A stretch of DNA of 64,000 nt from Rhizobium sp. P38BS-XIX (GTDB lineage Bacteria; Pseudomonadota; Alphaproteobacteria; Rhizobiales; Rhizobiaceae): assembly GCF_012641435.1 (NCBI RefSeq), contig NZ_JABAIJ010000010.1, positions 62,001 through 126,000 of the forward strand. Reading direction: 5' to 3'. Numbering within the stretch: position 1 is the stretch's first letter; the number at the start of each line of letters is the position of its first letter. A program made the position numbers and the translations under genes. Of this stretch, positions 34,123-43,157 are shown one piece after another. The notes under the pieces were generated by a model. The model saw nothing but the letters and a program-made list of their open reading frames with translations, did not search any database and was not told the origin of the DNA.

Positions 34123-34869
34123 TCAAAGCTCCGCCCTGCCGCCATCGATCACCATCTCGGCCCCCAGCATGTAGCTGGATGCATCGCTGGCCAGGAAAAG
34201 GACGGCGGCGGCGATTTCCTCCGGTCGGCCCATGCGCCCGATCGGCACCTGGGCGCCGACACGCTCCACATACGCGCGAAACTCTTCCTCTGTCTGGTCG
34301 CGCCCGCGATGGATCGGGGTTTCGATCGACCCTGGGCTGACGGCATTGACCCTGATCCTGCGGTCGATCAGCTCGGCCGACATCGTCCTTGCAAAGGAGC
34401 GAACTGCCGCCTTCGAGGCCGATAGAACCGCTCTTCCAGGTGTGCCGACCTGGTTGAGCCATGATGTGTTGAGGATGATCGATCCACCCTCTCGAATGAG
34501 CGGCAGCACAGCCTGTACGGTGAAGAAGACGCCCTTCACGTTTGCATCCATGATCGTGTCGTAAGTCGCTTCGTCCGCGCTTGCGAGCGGCGTGCCGAGG
34601 GCGACGCCGGCATTGGCGAATAGAATGTCGAGTGAACCAAATGCTCTCTCCACCTCGGTTTTCATTCGGGCGCGGTCGGCCGCCGACGTGATGTCAGCTT
34701 GGATGATGACAACGTCGCCACCAAGCTCGGCGGCAACGCTCTCCAGCTTTTCAAAAGAGCGTCCGGTGATGGCGACGCGCGCACCGTTGTCGCGCAGCAT
34801 GCGGGCCGCGGCCAGTCCGATACCGCTCGAGCCGCCTGTCACAAGCGCGGTCTTTCCTTCAACAACCAT
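34123..34869 (-). CDS. SDR-fold protein with Tyr replaced by Leu in the YxxxK motif
   Basis: A 248-residue SDR. TGGSSGIG (cofactor loop), ANAGVA and the catalytic Ser in NTSW are present, and Lys153 is kept, but the motif reads LSASK: Leu149 (codon CTA) replaces the catalytic Tyr. The C-terminus (GAEMVIDGGRAEL) is typical. GAGGA precedes the ATG at 34869. It heads an operon with the cupin and amine oxidase genes and is divergent from a LysR gene, the probable regulator. Confidence 0.9.
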   Translation of the reverse strand: MVVEGKTALVTGGSSGIGLAAARMLRDNGARVAITGRSFEKLESVAAELGGDVVIIQADITSAADRARMKTEVERAFGSLDILFANAGVALGTPLASADEATYDTIMDANVKGVFFTVQAVLPLIREGGSIILNTSWLNQVGTPGRAVLSASKAAVRSFARTMSAELIDRRIRVNAVSPGSIETPIHRGRDQTEEEFRAYVERVGAQVPIGRMGRPEEIAAAVLFLASDASSYMLGAEMVIDGGRAEL

Positions 34870-34975
34870 GACACAATCCTCATTTCTTCGATCCCCACAA
34901 CCTAGGCCCCGGCGTTTGCAATCGCGAGGAAAAGGCGCCATATCGAACAGAAAGAAAATCTTTGTCGTTGGCGCC

Positions 34976-35887
34976 ATGAGAAACCTGACCAGACTGAAAT
35001 CGCTGCAGGCACTGGAAGCTGCCGCAAGGCATGGGAGCTTTGTCGGCGCGTCCACGGAGCTCGATGTCACGCCGCCGGCTGTCGGGCAGCTCGTCCGCTC
35101 GCTGGAGGATTGGGTAGGCTATCCATTGTTCAAGCGAGCTCGTTCCGGCGCGGAACGATTGACGCCTGTCGAGGAGGCCAGGGATGCACTCGACGACATC
35201 TCGCAGGGGCTGGACATGCTGGAATCCGGCCTACGAAAATTGCGTGGCCGCAAGGCCCGGTCGGTCGTGGTGGTGACAGCGTCACAGGCGCTCGTCGCCA
35301 ACTGGCTCCTGGCAAGGCTTGCGGATTTTTCGGCTGGTTATCCCAACATCGATGTGCGGCTCGATGTGTCGGATCGTGTGATCGATCTGTCGCAAGGGGA
35401 AGCCGATATCGGCATCCGCTGCGGGCTTGGATCATGGAAGGGCGTGAAGTCGACATTCCTCATGGGAGAGGAAATTATCGCCGTGTGCCACAATAAGTTC
35501 TTGCCGCCGGATCAGACGGCGACGGCCGGATGGATCGCCGAGCAGACCCTTATTCACGATGGAACGCCCCATCCGGGCGGCGATTTTCCGACATGGACTG
35601 AATGGCTTGCTCGATCCGGCGTCAATCATCCGCCAAGCGACGGCGGATTGAAAATCAATTCGACTGCTGCCGTCATCCAGGCCGCTGTGACGGCGCGGGG
35701 CGTTGCTTTGGTTCGAAAGGCGCTTGTCGCCCAGGAATTGGAAAGCGGCCGCCTCGTTCATCTCATGCCGGAGGTCCGCTGGCCGGTGAAATGGGCATAT
35801 TATGTGGTCGCCTCGGCAAAGGCACTGCGTCGATATGAGGTGAATGCATTCCACGATTGGCTGGCCGGACATCCTGCCATCCCCTAA
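34976..35887 (+). CDS. LysR-family regulator (GcvA-like)
   Basis: A 303-residue regulator. The HTH domain begins LTRLKSLQALEAAARHGSFVGASTELDVTPPAVGQLVRSLE, the start style of GcvA/AmpR-like LysR proteins. The effector domain follows (VVVVTASQALVANWLLARLADF, EADIGIRCGLG). The start at 34976 fits the family; the frame is open much further upstream, against the divergent SDR gene. It probably controls the operon 34869-32314 and itself. Effector unknown. Confidence 0.92.
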   Translation: MRNLTRLKSLQALEAAARHGSFVGASTELDVTPPAVGQLVRSLEDWVGYPLFKRARSGAERLTPVEEARDALDDISQGLDMLESGLRKLRGRKARSVVVVTASQALVANWLLARLADFSAGYPNIDVRLDVSDRVIDLSQGEADIGIRCGLGSWKGVKSTFLMGEEIIAVCHNKFLPPDQTATAGWIAEQTLIHDGTPHPGGDFPTWTEWLARSGVNHPPSDGGLKINSTAAVIQAAVTARGVALVRKALVAQELESGRLVHLMPEVRWPVKWAYYVVASAKALRRYEVNAFHDWLAGHPAIP

Positions 35888-35916
35888 TACGTTGGAAGCA
35901 AGACTATCGGCTTGAG

Positions 35917-36693
35917 CTAGGCCGCCGATGCGGCTTCAGGTGCGGCTCCCGCCTGGTTCATGAAGGCCGTCGGCGTCATATCAGTCACCTGTCGGAATGC
36001 GCTTGAGAACGCCGCCGTGCTGGAAAAGCCGAATTCCATTGAGACGCGGGCGATTTCCTTTCCCCGCGCCAGCCGGTCCATCGCCTGCACGATCCGCGCA
36101 CGCTGCCGCCAGGACTTGAAGGTCAGCCCGGTCTCCATGGGGAACAATCGGCTCAAGGTGCGCACCGATGTTGCCGAGCGCGATGCAAGCTCGCTGACGC
36201 TCAATCTGTTTTGGCAATCGCTCAGCGCCAGATCGGCCACTCGCTGGCAGATTGGGCTTGTGGGCATGGGGAGAAATGTCGGAGCATGCGCCGTTTCGGC
36301 GAGTTCGTGAAGCATAAGCCTGACGACGAGCTCGGTTTTTTCCGGCCCGGTATCAGCCGCAAACGCCGTATCGAACAAGGTGCGCAGCAGCGGAGTAACC
36401 CGCAGCGCGAACGTCCGATCGAGCGGTTTGGGCGGCGCCCATGCCTGCGCCACCGATGGATCCCAATGCACCATCCAGAGATCGGCATCGGAAAGCACTT
36501 CGACGTGATGAAGGAGACCCGCCGGAATCCAGACCGCGAGCTGCGACGGCACGAGCCAACGGCCTTCTCCCGTGCAAACCTGCACCATGCCCGATGCGGC
36601 AAAGGTCAGCTGCGCCTCGTGATGCGAATGCGTGGGCATACCTCCGCCACGCTGCTTGAAGCCACGTTGAATGCTGAAAGGAGGTTGCGACAT
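35917..36693 (-). CDS. AraC-family regulator with cupin-like ligand domain
   Basis: A 258-residue regulator. The N-terminal AraC-binding cupin region has MPTHSHHEAQLTFAASG and LAVWIPAGLLHHVEVL. The C-terminal part holds the two HTH units (RLSVSELASRSATSVRTLSRLF and IARVSMEFGFSSTAAFSSAF), then MTPTAF. The start at 36693 has AAAGG eight bases upstream; in-frame ATGs at 36729 and 36744 are possible. It is divergent from the quinone oxidoreductase gene, its probable target. Confidence 0.9.
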   Translation of the reverse strand: MSQPPFSIQRGFKQRGGGMPTHSHHEAQLTFAASGMVQVCTGEGRWLVPSQLAVWIPAGLLHHVEVLSDADLWMVHWDPSVAQAWAPPKPLDRTFALRVTPLLRTLFDTAFAADTGPEKTELVVRLMLHELAETAHAPTFLPMPTSPICQRVADLALSDCQNRLSVSELASRSATSVRTLSRLFPMETGLTFKSWRQRARIVQAMDRLARGKEIARVSMEFGFSSTAAFSSAFRQVTDMTPTAFMNQAGAAPEAASAA

Positions 36694-36798
36694 CGATTGG
36701 CCTTTGCGCGATGCGGATTGGCGCCACATCGTTAAGCCGCTCATCTATCATGACACTCGTCAATGATCGAGAACAAATCAAAGCTGGTCAGAACAGTC

Positions 36799-37728
36799 AT
36801 GAGCGAAAAAATGAAGGCAGTGGTAATTCACGAATACGGTACCAATGATGTCTTGAGATATGAGGAAGTCGGCCGCCCTCAACCGCAAGCCGGCGAGGTT
36901 CTGGTGAAAGTCAGGGCCGCCGGCATCAATCCGGTCGATTGGAAAATCCGCGGCGGTGCGGGTCAACGTATGGGCATGACCCTGCCCATCCATCTCGGTG
37001 GAGAGATCGCCGGTACAGTCGAGATGCTCGGGCGGGACGTCACAGACTTCAAGCAAGGCGATGCCGTCTATGGAATCATAAAATCCGGCGGCTTTGCCGA
37101 GTACGCGATCGCCAAGGCCGCGGACATCGCGCTCAAGCCTGCGAACCTTGATTTCGTCCATGCGGCTACCGTACCGCTAGGCGCTTTGACCGCGTGGCAG
37201 GCGATGTTCGATCTCGCCAGGCTTGCGAGTGGCCAACGCCTTCTTGTGACAAGCAGTTCCGGCGGGGTCGGCTCGTTGGCGGTGCAGTTGGCGAAGGTCG
37301 CCGGCGTCCATGTCACCGCGATCGCGTCCGGGCGCAATGAGGACTATGTGCGTAGCCTCGGAGCGGACGAATTCATCGATTACACCAAGCAGCCCTTCGA
37401 AGAGCTTGTGCACGACATGGACGTTGTCTTCGACACGGTGGGAGGCGAGACCTTCGAACGCGCGTTCGCCACCTTGCGCAAGGGCGGCTTCCTCGTCACC
37501 GCGGTGGCTTTTCCGAAAAACGAGGCGAGCGAGCATGGCGTTGGCGTCGCGCGGGTGCAGTGCAAGCCAAATGCCGCACAGCTGACCTCCATCCGCGAAC
37601 TCGTCGAAGACGGCAGACTGAAGGCCCACGTCACCACGGTCGTTCCATTCGAAGGGATCAGGACGGCGCTGGAACTGTCGGAGGCTGGCCGGACCCGCGG
37701 CAAGATCGTCCTGGATGTCGGTGCTTGA
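36799..37728 (+). CDS. NADPH-dependent quinone oxidoreductase-like MDR protein
   Basis: A 309-residue zinc-independent medium-chain reductase. The N-terminal GroES-like part (MKAVVIHEYGTNDVLRYEEV, VRAAGINPVDWKIRGG) lacks the zinc ligands of alcohol dehydrogenases. The Rossmann part has TSSSGGVGSLAVQLAK, the AxxGxxG-type NADPH loop, and LGADEFIDYTK. It probably reduces quinones or reactive enones. Start choice among 36763, 36799 and 36811 is uncertain because none has a strong ribosome-binding site. Divergent AraC regulator upstream; hairpin downstream. Confidence 0.9.
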   Translation: MSEKMKAVVIHEYGTNDVLRYEEVGRPQPQAGEVLVKVRAAGINPVDWKIRGGAGQRMGMTLPIHLGGEIAGTVEMLGRDVTDFKQGDAVYGIIKSGGFAEYAIAKAADIALKPANLDFVHAATVPLGALTAWQAMFDLARLASGQRLLVTSSSGGVGSLAVQLAKVAGVHVTAIASGRNEDYVRSLGADEFIDYTKQPFEELVHDMDVVFDTVGGETFERAFATLRKGGFLVTAVAFPKNEASEHGVGVARVQCKPNAAQLTSIRELVEDGRLKAHVTTVVPFEGIRTALELSEAGRTRGKIVLDVGA

Positions 37729-37764
37729 CACGTAAATGGCAGGAGTCGCCTCCTGCCATACGTG
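37729..37764. terminator. Hairpin after the quinone oxidoreductase gene
   Basis: ATGGCAGGAG pairs perfectly with CTCCTGCCAT around TCGC, extended by CACGT/ACGTG across a two-base bulge. It starts one base after the stop codon. No T-run. Confidence 0.65.
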
Positions 37765-37821
37765 AAACCGATGATCAGAGCGTTGCGCAATTTGCTGGAT
37801 AGCGAATTGCGCCGCAAAGTG

Positions 37822-38787
37822 TCAGGCGACGAGATATGCCATGCGCTTCATCTCCTGTCGCGCCTTGGTCACGACGTCGAGAATGAGGCCCGCAAAAATC
37901 GTCAGGAAGCCGGTGATGACGAGGCCAACGCTTAGAACGGCAGTCGGCAGGCGCGGCACCAGGCCCGTTTGGACATAGGTGACAAGCAGCGGCAGTGAAA
38001 GGCCGAACGCCAGAAGGCAAAGGAGCAGGCCGATCGTGCCGAAGAACTTCAGCGGGCGCTCGTCCTTTATCAGGCGCGCGATCAGCATGAGAATGCGCCA
38101 GCCGTCGCGGAAGGTGCTGAGCTTGCTGAAGGAGCCCGGCGGGCGCTCCTTGTAGGGCGCGCTGATCTCTGCGATCGGCATGCGCATTTCAAGCGCGTGC
38201 ACCGTCAGTTCGGTTTCCGTTTCGAAGCCGCTCGACATCGCGGGGAAGGATTTGACGAAGCGGCGCGACAAGACCTTGTAGCCCGAGAGCATGTCGCTCG
38301 ACTGGCGTCCGAAGAAGAAGCGAACCATATTCGTCAGCATCTTGTTGCCGAAGCGATGACCGAGGCGATAGGCCTCCGTCACGGTGGAAATCCGGGCAAT
38401 GTTGACGAAATCGATGCTGTCCTTGATCACATGCTCGATGGCGCGCGGCGCGGCTGCAGCCGAATAGGTATCGTCGCCATCGACCAGAATATAGCAGTCG
38501 GCATCGATATCGGCGAACATGCGGCGCACGACCTGCCCCTTGCCCTGTCGATATTCGGAGCGGACGACAGCGCCTGCGCGCTTGGCTTCCTCGATCGTGC
38601 GATCGGTCGAATTGTTGTCGTAAACGTAAATCGTTGCCGTCGGCAGCGCGAGCCGGAAGTCGCCAACGACCGTCGCTATCGTCGATTCCTCATTGTAGCA
38701 GGGGATCAGAACCGCCAGACGCGGTTGAATGTACTGGCCGGCAACAGGACCGCCGGAAGAAAGATCGACATTCTGCAAATTGCTCAT
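37822..38787 (-). CDS. Family 2 glycosyltransferase with C-terminal membrane anchor
   Basis: A 321-residue GT2 enzyme of the dolichyl/polyprenyl-phosphate sugar synthase type. The GT-A domain shows AVLIPCYNEESTIATVV, YDNNSTDRT and the DxD-like LVDGDDTY. Residues ~235-315 form two membrane segments (TIGLLLCLLAFGLSLPLLV, AVLSVGLVITGFLTIFAGLIL). Such enzymes load a sugar onto a lipid carrier for use by a GT-C enzyme; the divergent polytopic membrane gene at 39025 could be that partner. The ribosome-binding site is weak. Confidence 0.9.
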   Translation of the reverse strand: MSNLQNVDLSSGGPVAGQYIQPRLAVLIPCYNEESTIATVVGDFRLALPTATIYVYDNNSTDRTIEEAKRAGAVVRSEYRQGKGQVVRRMFADIDADCYILVDGDDTYSAAAAPRAIEHVIKDSIDFVNIARISTVTEAYRLGHRFGNKMLTNMVRFFFGRQSSDMLSGYKVLSRRFVKSFPAMSSGFETETELTVHALEMRMPIAEISAPYKERPPGSFSKLSTFRDGWRILMLIARLIKDERPLKFFGTIGLLLCLLAFGLSLPLLVTYVQTGLVPRLPTAVLSVGLVITGFLTIFAGLILDVVTKARQEMKRMAYLVA

Positions 38788-39024
38788 GAGAAGCGTTCCG
38801 ATATTGGTGTCTTCAGCAAGGGCGTATGATAAACGCCAATACTCGTCAAATCTTTGTAGGAATTAATATTAACAACGATACTCTCGGATCGTTAATCTGC
38901 TGTCGTTTTTATTAAAATTTGTTGAAGTAATTTACCTTACTTATCTAATTAATATTCAAAGTCTTGCTCTCCCGGCAGGGCTTGATATTCCCATGACCAT
39001 CTTCATCCCGGCGAGAGCCTTGTC

Positions 39025-40524
39025 ATGCCGCGTTTCAGCCACCGCCTTTCGATCTTCCTTGTCATCTTGCTCGCGTGTGGCCTCTTCACGGCCTTACGCT
39101 TCCCGGGCGAGATGAATCCGGATAGCCAAAGCCAGTTTGAGCAGGCCGTAAGCGGTGTTTACAACGACTGGCATCCGCCTGTCATGGCGCGCCTGTGGTC
39201 GTTCTTCATGCTGTTCAGCGGCGGTGTTTGGACGATGTTCGTCTTTCAGATGCTGTGCTGGGCGCTGGCGTTTGCCATTCTGGCGCTGGCGCTGGAGCGC
39301 CGTGGGGATCGGCTTGCCGCCTGGGCCACTGTCGTCGTTGCCCTGTTCCCGCCGTTTCTCATGCATATAGTCAATATTCATAAGGACGTCGGCCTCGTTG
39401 CCACGCTGATGCTTGCCGTTGCCCTGGTCGCCCAATATCGTCTGCAAGACAGAAAAGTGCCTGTTCTTGTCGGCGTGATTGTTGCAGCTCTGCTTTTGTA
39501 TGCAGGTCTGGTGCGCAGCAATAGCTGGTTTGCCGTCATGCCTGTGCTTGTCTGGATGATTTGGCCCAGCCTGTTGAAACGGCCCATCAGCTTGGCGCTT
39601 GCCTGCGGTATTGTCGCGGTTGCCCTGGTGCCTGTCAGTAGCCTTGTCAACCAGAGTGTTCTTGGTGCCCGGCCGGCCGGTGCGTTGCGGACCCTGCAGA
39701 TTTTTGATCTTGCCGGTATCGTCAGGTTTTCGCGCGATACGACGGTTGCTCAAGACAAGATCACGCTGGCGCAGATCGATGAATGCTATTCGCCCATCAT
39801 CGCCGACATATTTTATCATGGGGGGCGCTGCGGCTTTCTCTGGGATGCAATCGCCGGCTCAGCCGATACGCCTTCGGGTCTGGCGACCGAGCAGTCGAAC
39901 ACGGCACCTAGCCCGTCGGTCAGCCTGACACCGCTCTGGATAGCGGCGATCCGCAAACATCCGCTCGCCTATGCCGAGCATCGGCTTGGCCATTTCAATG
40001 CCGCGATGCAGTTTCTGATCGCAGGTCACGAAGCCTCCGTTCCGGCGATCCATGCCGTCGTCGACGGTACGCCGGGTGAGCGCATCGAACCGCTGCATGG
40101 CGCCCGCAAGATACTTGATCTCGTCCGCTTCGGCCCGTGGGCGACGCCGGCCGTCTGGCTGGCTCTCGGGCTTGCACTGCTTCTGCTCTTGCATGATGCG
40201 GCGCGACGCATGGATGCGGTCGATACGCTTTCGTTGGCACTCACACTCTCGGGCGCCTCCTATATCGGTGCATTTCTGCTGATCGGTGTGGCAAACGATC
40301 CCCGCTACGGCCTGGCCGGAGGGGTTGCCGTTGTCGCTGCCGCTGCAATGCAGTTCAGACGCGCCGGCCCGCCCGCGCCGCGTCGGCCCGTGCGCATGGG
40401 AATTGCGATTGTGCTGCTGATCCTCGTGATCGCCGCTATGATGCTCTATCGGATGAGCGTGCCCGATGTTCTCTATCTCGCAAGCGATTGGATGATCCAG
40501 CCTCTGCGATCGACGATCGGTTAA
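39025..40524 (+). CDS. Polytopic membrane protein, possible GT-C-type glycosyltransferase
   Basis: A 499-residue inner-membrane protein with about ten hydrophobic segments and a large loop at about residues 235-345. Early in the chain, after the first segment, lies FPGEMNPDSQSQFEQAVSG, an acidic periplasmic loop placed as the catalytic loop of GT-C glycosyltransferases, then WHPPVMARLWS. This, with the divergent lipid-linked-sugar-type GT2, suggests transfer of a sugar from a lipid donor, but sequence identity to a known family cannot be shown here. The 240-base gap upstream is AT-rich. Confidence 0.72.
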   Translation: MPRFSHRLSIFLVILLACGLFTALRFPGEMNPDSQSQFEQAVSGVYNDWHPPVMARLWSFFMLFSGGVWTMFVFQMLCWALAFAILALALERRGDRLAAWATVVVALFPPFLMHIVNIHKDVGLVATLMLAVALVAQYRLQDRKVPVLVGVIVAALLLYAGLVRSNSWFAVMPVLVWMIWPSLLKRPISLALACGIVAVALVPVSSLVNQSVLGARPAGALRTLQIFDLAGIVRFSRDTTVAQDKITLAQIDECYSPIIADIFYHGGRCGFLWDAIAGSADTPSGLATEQSNTAPSPSVSLTPLWIAAIRKHPLAYAEHRLGHFNAAMQFLIAGHEASVPAIHAVVDGTPGERIEPLHGARKILDLVRFGPWATPAVWLALGLALLLLLHDAARRMDAVDTLSLALTLSGASYIGAFLLIGVANDPRYGLAGGVAVVAAAAMQFRRAGPPAPRRPVRMGIAIVLLILVIAAMMLYRMSVPDVLYLASDWMIQPLRSTIG

Positions 40525-40564
40525 ATTACCGCGGGCGTATTCCGACATCCGCCGGCAGCCAAGC

Positions 40565-42403
40565 CTAGGGACGCCATTGCTGGTCATTTCGATGATCGAG
40601 TTCGCGATCGAGATAGAAGGCGGCACTGATCAGGGCGAGGTGTGTGAATGCCTGGGGGAAGTTGCCCAATAGCTCCGAGCGCTCGTCGAACTCCTCGGCA
40701 TAAAGACCGAGGTGATTGGCGCGGTTGAGCACCGCTTCGAAAATGCGACGCGCTTTCTTGAGGTCGCCGGCACGTGCGAGGCATTCCGCATACCAGAAAG
40801 AGCAGGCTGAAAATCCGCCTTCATGACCTTTTAGCCCGTCGGGGCTGCGATAGCGATAAACAATGCCGTCGTCGGCCAGGGTTTTGCCGATAGAATCGAG
40901 AGTTGCCAGCCATCGTGGGTCGGTTGCACTGACAAATCGCACAAGTGGCATCAAAAGCAGGGAAGCATCGAGGTTTTCTCCGCCCTTCGTCTGCACGAAG
41001 TGGCCTTTCTCCTCATTCCAGAAGTTGAGCCAGATATCCTCGTAGATATCATTGCGAACATCCAGCCATTTGGCAAAAGGCGCGGCGAGAGATCGCTTGC
41101 CGGCAAGCCGGATGGCGCGGTCGAGAGCGACCCAGCACATGAGGCGTGAATGCAGGAAATGCTGCGGTTCACGGCGCATCTCCCATATGCCTGCATCCGG
41201 GTCCTGCCAATGCTCACATACATAGTCGATGACTTCCCGTATGCCTTGCCATCCATCGTGAGAGACGGCGTGGCCGTATTTGTTGCTGAGATAGACCGCA
41301 TCCATCAACTCGCCGTAGATATCGAGCTGAAACTGTTCCGCCGCCTGGTTGCCGATCCTCACGGGGCGTGCGCCGCCGTAGCCTTGCAAGTGGTCAAGAT
41401 TCGTTTCCTTGAGAACGTCGCCGCCATCGACGGCATACATGATATTGAGCCTTCCGCCGGCATGACTTGCCCGAGCCCGCTTGCCGATCCATTTGTTGAA
41501 AGCCTCGGCCTCCTGGCTGTAGCCAAGCCGCATGAGGGCATAGACGGTAAAGGATGCGTCCCGAATCCAGGTTGCGCGATAATCCCAGTTGCGGCCGCCG
41601 CCCAGTGTTTCCGGCAGGCCAAATGTCCCGGCTGCAACGATGGAGCCGTGCCGGCGAGACGTCATCAACTTGAGCGTCAAGGCGGAGCGATTGACCATTT
41701 CGCGCCAACGGCCCCGGTAGGTCGATCGCCCGGCCCAATCTTCCCAATACGCAATCGTTGCAGCCTCGAATTCGTCGAACTCGGTTATCTCTATCGTTTC
41801 GTCATCCGTGCCACTGAGGATGAAGTCGGCGCTCTCGCCAGCCTTCAGCCGAGCCGTTGAGCGAACATCGTGGCCATCCAGCACCAGCGGTACGTTTGCC
41901 GACAATTTGAAGCCTTCGGCATTGGCGGGGTTCCAGAATGCCTCGCGCTCTGTCACGCGTGGTGAAATGGCCTCTCGCGCATAGTCGAAGCGCGGTGCGC
42001 AATGCATCGTGAAACGGACCTCGCCGCGTGTGACGCGGAGCCGGCGTGCAACAGTCGTCGGCGTATCGTCATCGCCGGTTTTGACGGCCATGAAATCCGT
42101 GAGTTCCGCGCTCGCGTCCTTGCCCATCCATCGCGTGAGCAGCACGTTGGTATCAGGCAGATATTGCTGCGTGATCCGTGCATCTTCGATATCGGGTCTA
42201 AGCTCGAAGGCGCCGCCTCTGTCAGGGTCAAGAAGAGCGGCAAAGATCGTCGGGCTGTCGAAATTTGGCCAGCACATGAAGTCGATGACGCCATCACGCC
42301 CGATCAAGGCGAGCGTCGCCAAGTCTCCTATGATGCCGTGTTCTGCTATCGGTCGAGGAATGTTCGGGGTCGAGTCGAGTTGGTGGGAAGTCGAACCGGT
42401 CAT
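40565..42403 (-). CDS. Glycoside hydrolase family 15 protein (glucoamylase/trehalase-like)
   Basis: A 612-residue GH15 protein. The N-terminal beta-sandwich (PIAEHGIIGDLATLALIGRDGVIDFMCWPNFDSPTIFAALL) is typical of bacterial GH15 trehalases and glucoamylase-like enzymes. The (alpha/alpha)6 barrel has GGGRNWDYRATWIRDAS, the first acid region GIWEMRREPQHF, and the second EGGFSACSFWYAECL. No signal peptide, so cytosolic: probable substrates are trehalose or maltooligosaccharides. The start at 42403 fits the family; the ribosome-binding site is weak. Confidence 0.92.
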   Translation of the reverse strand: MTGSTSHQLDSTPNIPRPIAEHGIIGDLATLALIGRDGVIDFMCWPNFDSPTIFAALLDPDRGGAFELRPDIEDARITQQYLPDTNVLLTRWMGKDASAELTDFMAVKTGDDDTPTTVARRLRVTRGEVRFTMHCAPRFDYAREAISPRVTEREAFWNPANAEGFKLSANVPLVLDGHDVRSTARLKAGESADFILSGTDDETIEITEFDEFEAATIAYWEDWAGRSTYRGRWREMVNRSALTLKLMTSRRHGSIVAAGTFGLPETLGGGRNWDYRATWIRDASFTVYALMRLGYSQEAEAFNKWIGKRARASHAGGRLNIMYAVDGGDVLKETNLDHLQGYGGARPVRIGNQAAEQFQLDIYGELMDAVYLSNKYGHAVSHDGWQGIREVIDYVCEHWQDPDAGIWEMRREPQHFLHSRLMCWVALDRAIRLAGKRSLAAPFAKWLDVRNDIYEDIWLNFWNEEKGHFVQTKGGENLDASLLLMPLVRFVSATDPRWLATLDSIGKTLADDGIVYRYRSPDGLKGHEGGFSACSFWYAECLARAGDLKKARRIFEAVLNRANHLGLYAEEFDERSELLGNFPQAFTHLALISAAFYLDRELDHRNDQQWRP

Positions 42404-42807
42404 TGTTTGCGAGTCCAAAATAAGCAATCCATCTTCTTCGTGGTCATCGGTCTTTGTCGGTGAAAGGGATTGGGAAACTTTCACTTCTCTGGTGTGGGAA
42501 CGAATCAGAGCGACAAAGGTTCGAGTAGTCTGGGAGTGGGCGTTCGGTACGGATTTTCGCGCGCGTATCATTCATCATGCGCATCGCATCTAGGCGGGTG
42601 ACGACCCGATCATGCCGTGCGCGAGATGTTGGAAAGCAGATGGTGAGATTGTTTGCTCATGAAACGTCTGAAAATGCCTCGTTTCAAAAGTCCGGAAAGT
42701 CACGCACGTTTCAAATAACGCATCGTCCATCCTTGTTGGATGAGGAATCCGATCGTGCGTCGAGCGGCGAAAGAAATAGCAAATCTCAATCGCCGCCAAC
42801 GCTGTGA
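42404..42807. other. Intergenic region, nothing supported
   Basis: About 400 bases between the GH15 gene and the small secreted protein gene. CGTTTCAAA occurs twice (near 42680 and 42710). No gene, promoter match or strong hairpin was seen. Confidence 0.4.
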
Positions 42808-43101
42808 TTAGTCACAACGGCGCATGGTTTTGGTGACCTGATCACCGTTTTCGTCCGTGCGGGTGACGCTTTTTGTCATGCATCGGCCGCGGTCGTCCCG
42901 CCGGTCAGGGCGATCGCGATCCCGGATCGATCCAACGGTTATTCCGTCTTCGCCCAAAGTAACTTGAGGGCGATGATGGCGATGGGAATGATAATCCTGA
43001 TCATAGGACGGCCCGTCGACAATCACTTCATCCGCGAGCACTGGCAGAGCGGATCCGCCGACAATCAGGGCGGTCGCGCAGGCAATAATTGTTCTTCGCA
43101 T
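42808..43101 (-). CDS. Small exported, Arg/Asp-rich protein
   Basis: A 97-residue protein with a signal peptide (MRRTIIACATALIVGGSALPVLA, cut before DE). The mature part is highly charged, with an Asp/Arg run (IRDRDRPDRRDDRGR) and two Cys (RCMTKS and MRRCD at the end) that could form a disulfide. The start at 43101 has GGAGGA seven bases upstream. A perfect EcfG-type promoter lies 32 bases upstream. Function unknown. Confidence 0.78.
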   Translation of the reverse strand: MRRTIIACATALIVGGSALPVLADEVIVDGPSYDQDYHSHRHHRPQVTLGEDGITVGSIRDRDRPDRRDDRGRCMTKSVTRTDENGDQVTKTMRRCD

Positions 43102-43132
43102 TTGCATATCCTCCATGATTTCTAAGAGAATG

Positions 43133-43157
43133 AACGGTCGAATTAGAACAATGTTCC
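43133..43157 (-). promoter_or_regulatory. EcfG-type (general stress) promoter
   Basis: Minus strand: GGAAC (43157-43153), 16 bases, CGTT (43136-43133), an exact consensus match 32 bases upstream of the start at 43101. Confidence 0.75.
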
